From the NCBI RefSeq assembly GCF_016862395.1, contig NZ_BOMW01000076.1, forward strand, positions 1 to 42,091: a stretch of 42,091 bases of DNA, written 5' to 3'. Origin of the DNA: Actinoplanes siamensis. GTDB taxonomy: Bacteria; Actinomycetota; Actinomycetes; Mycobacteriales; Micromonosporaceae. The notes beneath the pieces are model-generated. The model saw nothing but the letters and a program-made list of their open reading frames with translations, had not been told where the DNA came from and did no database searches. Every line of letters begins with the position of its first letter. The stretch's first letter is position 1. This document shows positions 40,193-42,091 of this stretch, piece by piece. A program made the translations under genes and the position numbers.

Positions 40193-41863
40193 CTACGCCG
40201 CCGCGGTGATGTCGATGCTGCGGGTGGCCGTCGCGGTGTTGCCCCACTCGTCGGTGAACCGCACGGTGAAGCTCGCCGTCCCGCCCGCGGTGGCTGCCGG
40301 GACGCCGCTGATCAGGCCGGTCGACGGCGCCAGCTCGAGGCCGGCCGGCAGCGCGCCGGAGATCACCGTCCAGGTCCCGGCCCGGCCGTCCGCGGTGGTC
40401 AGCTCCGCCGCATAGCCGACGCCTGCCGCACCCGCGGGCAGCGCCCCGAATTCGATCACCGGAGTGTCGGCCACGACCGGGATGATGATCCTGCGGGTGA
40501 CCGCCTGCGGTACGTAGTCGGTGAACCGCACGGTCACCGGGTAGGTTCCCGGCTTCGCCGGGATCCCGCCGAGCACCCCGGAGCGGCTGAGCGACAGGCC
40601 GGGTGGCAGGCTGCCCGAGGCCAGCGTCCAGGTACCGACCCGGGCGGCCTGGAGAGCCAGGCGTGCGGAGTAGCTCGTGCCGACCGTGGCGGTGGCCGTA
40701 CGGGTCGTGGCGATCACCGGCTTGGCTGGCGGGGCGGTCACGAAGAGCAGCCGGTTCGGCGACCCCCGCCGGTCGGTGACCTTGCCGGTGGTGGCGTCGG
40801 CCACCAGCCGGTTGCGGACCTGCGACGGCGTCAGGCTCGGGTTGCCGTCCAGCAGCAGCGCGGCCGCGCCGGCGACGTGCGGGGTCGCCATCGACGTGCC
40901 GCTGTAGACCGCCGTGGCGGTGTTGCTGTCCGACACCGAAGACTTGATGCCTACGCCCGGCGCGAAGATGTCCACCGCACTGCCGTAATTGGAGAACGCG
41001 GCGCGCCGGTCCCGGCTGTCGGTGGCCGCCACGGTGATCGCCTCGTCCACGTCGGCCGGGCTGCTCCAGACCGCGTTCTCGTTCTCGTTGCCGGCCGCCA
41101 CCACGTAGCTGACCCCGGACGCGATCGACTGCCGTACCGCGTACTCCAGCGACGGGCTGGGCGCTCCGCCCATGCTCATGTTCGCCACCGCCGGCTTGAC
41201 CGCGTTCCGGGTCACCCAGTCCACGCCGTCGATCACGTCGGAGAGGTCGCCGGAACCGCCGCAGTCCAGCACCCGCACCGCGACCAGCCGCACCTTCTTG
41301 GCCACGCCGTAGTGCGCGCCGCCGATCGTGCCGGCCACATGGGTGCCGTGCCCGTTGCAGTCGTCGGCGTCGCTGTCGCCGTCGGTGAAGTCGTAACCGT
41401 ACGACGCCCGCCCGCCGAACTCCCGGTGGGTGATCCGGATGCCGGTGTCGATCACGTACGCGTGCACCGACGAGCCGTCGGCGGTCTGCGTGTACGTCCG
41501 GGACAGCCTGGCGGTCCGCTGGTCGATCCGGTCCAGCCCCCAGGTGGGGTTCTTCTGCGTCGCGATCCGGATCCTCCGGTCCTGCTCGACGGACCGCACC
41601 GCCGGGTCCGCGGCCAGCCGCCGGGCCTGGGCGGCGGTCATCCGCGCGGCGAACCCGGGGATCGTCCGGAACGTGTGCACCAGCGTGCCCGCGCCGAGGC
41701 TGCGCACCCCCGGCCCGGTCCCTCGGTCCTTCAACGTCACGATGTACCGGCCGGGCACCGCCTCCGGCGACCCCGCCCCGATCACGACACCGCTCGCGAC
41801 CGCGGGAGACGGCGCCACCAGGGCGGCCGACGCGACGAACGCACCGAGGATCCACTTACGCAT
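40193..41863 (-). CDS. Secreted S8 subtilisin-like protease with two Ig-like domains
   Basis: Secreted protease of 556 aa. Signal peptide 1-24 (ending SPAVAS); I9-type propeptide at about 38-100 (YIVTLKD to SVEQDRRI); peptidase domain about 106-375 with Asp139 (VIDTGI), His172 (NGHGTHVAG), oxyanion Asn259 (AAGNEN) and Ser324 (SGTSMATPHVAG). Two putative-Ig (He_PIG-like) repeats follow at about 382-465 and 467-553, each with the GxLPxGLxLxxxxGxxxGxP pattern; they may bind substrate or wall. ATG 41863 is the start that gives a proper signal peptide. Confidence 0.95.
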   Translation of the reverse strand: MRKWILGAFVASAALVAPSPAVASGVVIGAGSPEAVPGRYIVTLKDRGTGPGVRSLGAGTLVHTFRTIPGFAARMTAAQARRLAADPAVRSVEQDRRIRIATQKNPTWGLDRIDQRTARLSRTYTQTADGSSVHAYVIDTGIRITHREFGGRASYGYDFTDGDSDADDCNGHGTHVAGTIGGAHYGVAKKVRLVAVRVLDCGGSGDLSDVIDGVDWVTRNAVKPAVANMSMGGAPSPSLEYAVRQSIASGVSYVVAAGNENENAVWSSPADVDEAITVAATDSRDRRAAFSNYGSAVDIFAPGVGIKSSVSDSNTATAVYSGTSMATPHVAGAAALLLDGNPSLTPSQVRNRLVADATTGKVTDRRGSPNRLLFVTAPPAKPVIATTRTATATVGTSYSARLALQAARVGTWTLASGSLPPGLSLSRSGVLGGIPAKPGTYPVTVRFTDYVPQAVTRRIIIPVVADTPVIEFGALPAGAAGVGYAAELTTADGRAGTWTVISGALPAGLELAPSTGLISGVPAATAGGTASFTVRFTDEWGNTATATRSIDITAAA

Positions 41864-42023
41864 GCCCCGCGTGATCGGTCCCGCTCCGCCCCACTTGAGC
41901 CACCGAACCGTCCCGCCACCGACCGCCCCGAACCGCACCCCGCACAAGGTCCCGGCCGGCCCTCAGGGGTGCGTCGAGGGCACCGAGACACCCGTGACCG
42001 CCAGGCCAAGACCCGGCGCCGGC

Positions 42024-42047
42024 CAGCGGGCAGCGGGCAGCGGGCAG
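42024..42047. repeat. Short tandem repeat (7 bp x 3)
   Basis: CAGCGGG repeats three times and begins a fourth. No gene covers it; the last 228 bases of the window contain nothing else I can support. Confidence 0.7.
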
Positions 42048-42091
42048 ACGATGGCGATCTGTTTTTGGGCATGAAGAAAGGCCCATCCCGC

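Noticed and set aside
1..42091. CRISPR arrays.
   Set aside because: No regularly spaced identical repeats with unique spacers were seen. The 42-bp array at 35842 has no unique spacers of CRISPR type and the units are degenerate.
41864..42091. Open frames at the right end of the window.
   Set aside because: They are extensions of the S8 protease frame or Arg/Pro-rich shadows; the protease start with a proper signal peptide is at 41863.

Overview
The window is very GC-rich with densely packed genes, many GTG starts, ATGA/GTGA stop-start overlaps and several apparently leaderless starts. An ssgB-type sporulation gene beside a PGPGW membrane gene, actinobacterial LacI-type operator DNA and secreted S1/S8 proteases indicate a sporulating actinomycete. 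Family-level resemblance suggests Micromonosporaceae (an Actinoplanes-like organism); this is inference, not a database result.

Left part (1-14.4 kb), metabolic and regulatory cassettes. Two unrecognised minus-strand genes come first, then an XRE/MmyB-type regulator with its likely target oxidoreductase, and a small P-loop kinase. Next is an aldo/keto reductase divergent from a TetR regulator and a PLP (threonine-synthase-like) enzyme, with a strong inverted repeat between them. A lipoprotein follows, then a TetR-P450-ferredoxin operon, and a large secreted discoidin/beta-helix protein preceded by a promoter and a perfect 16-bp palindrome.

Middle part (14.4-21.3 kb), accessory scrap. It holds a frameshifted, truncated quinone oxidoreductase, a MarR regulator, a methyltransferase and an aminoglycoside-phosphotransferase-like kinase. 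It also holds fused ISAs1 and IS110 debris, a 20-bp direct repeat, an FAD monooxygenase, a 5'-truncated Imm1 immunity gene and the C-terminal remnant of a tyrosine integrase. The integrase remnant lies just outside a tRNA-Val(CAC) gene. This looks like the decayed end of an integrative element.

Right part (21.3-42 kb), mostly core-like genes. PGPGW protein/SsgB are followed by AraC and Rrf2 regulators, DUF4236, and a TPR/FN3 membrane protein next to a TPR-GGDEF protein. A minus-strand envelope-lipid operon follows: diacylglycerol-kinase-like, YihY, tandem PAP2 phosphatase, EEP hydrolase. Divergent from it is a tightly coupled DUF1990-MBL-DedA operon. Then come a beta-lactamase-like serine hydrolase, a coiled-coil protein built of thirteen perfect 14-residue units, and a streptogrisin-like S1 protease. 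The window ends with a stand-alone winged-helix regulator, an FMN reductase with a possible leader peptide, and an S8 protease.

The observations most worth following are the 13 x 14-residue coiled-coil protein with a 42-bp minisatellite just upstream, the lipid-phosphate operon with an asymmetric double PAP2 protein, the LacI-type operator on the beta-helix gene, and the mosaic island ending at tRNA-Val.
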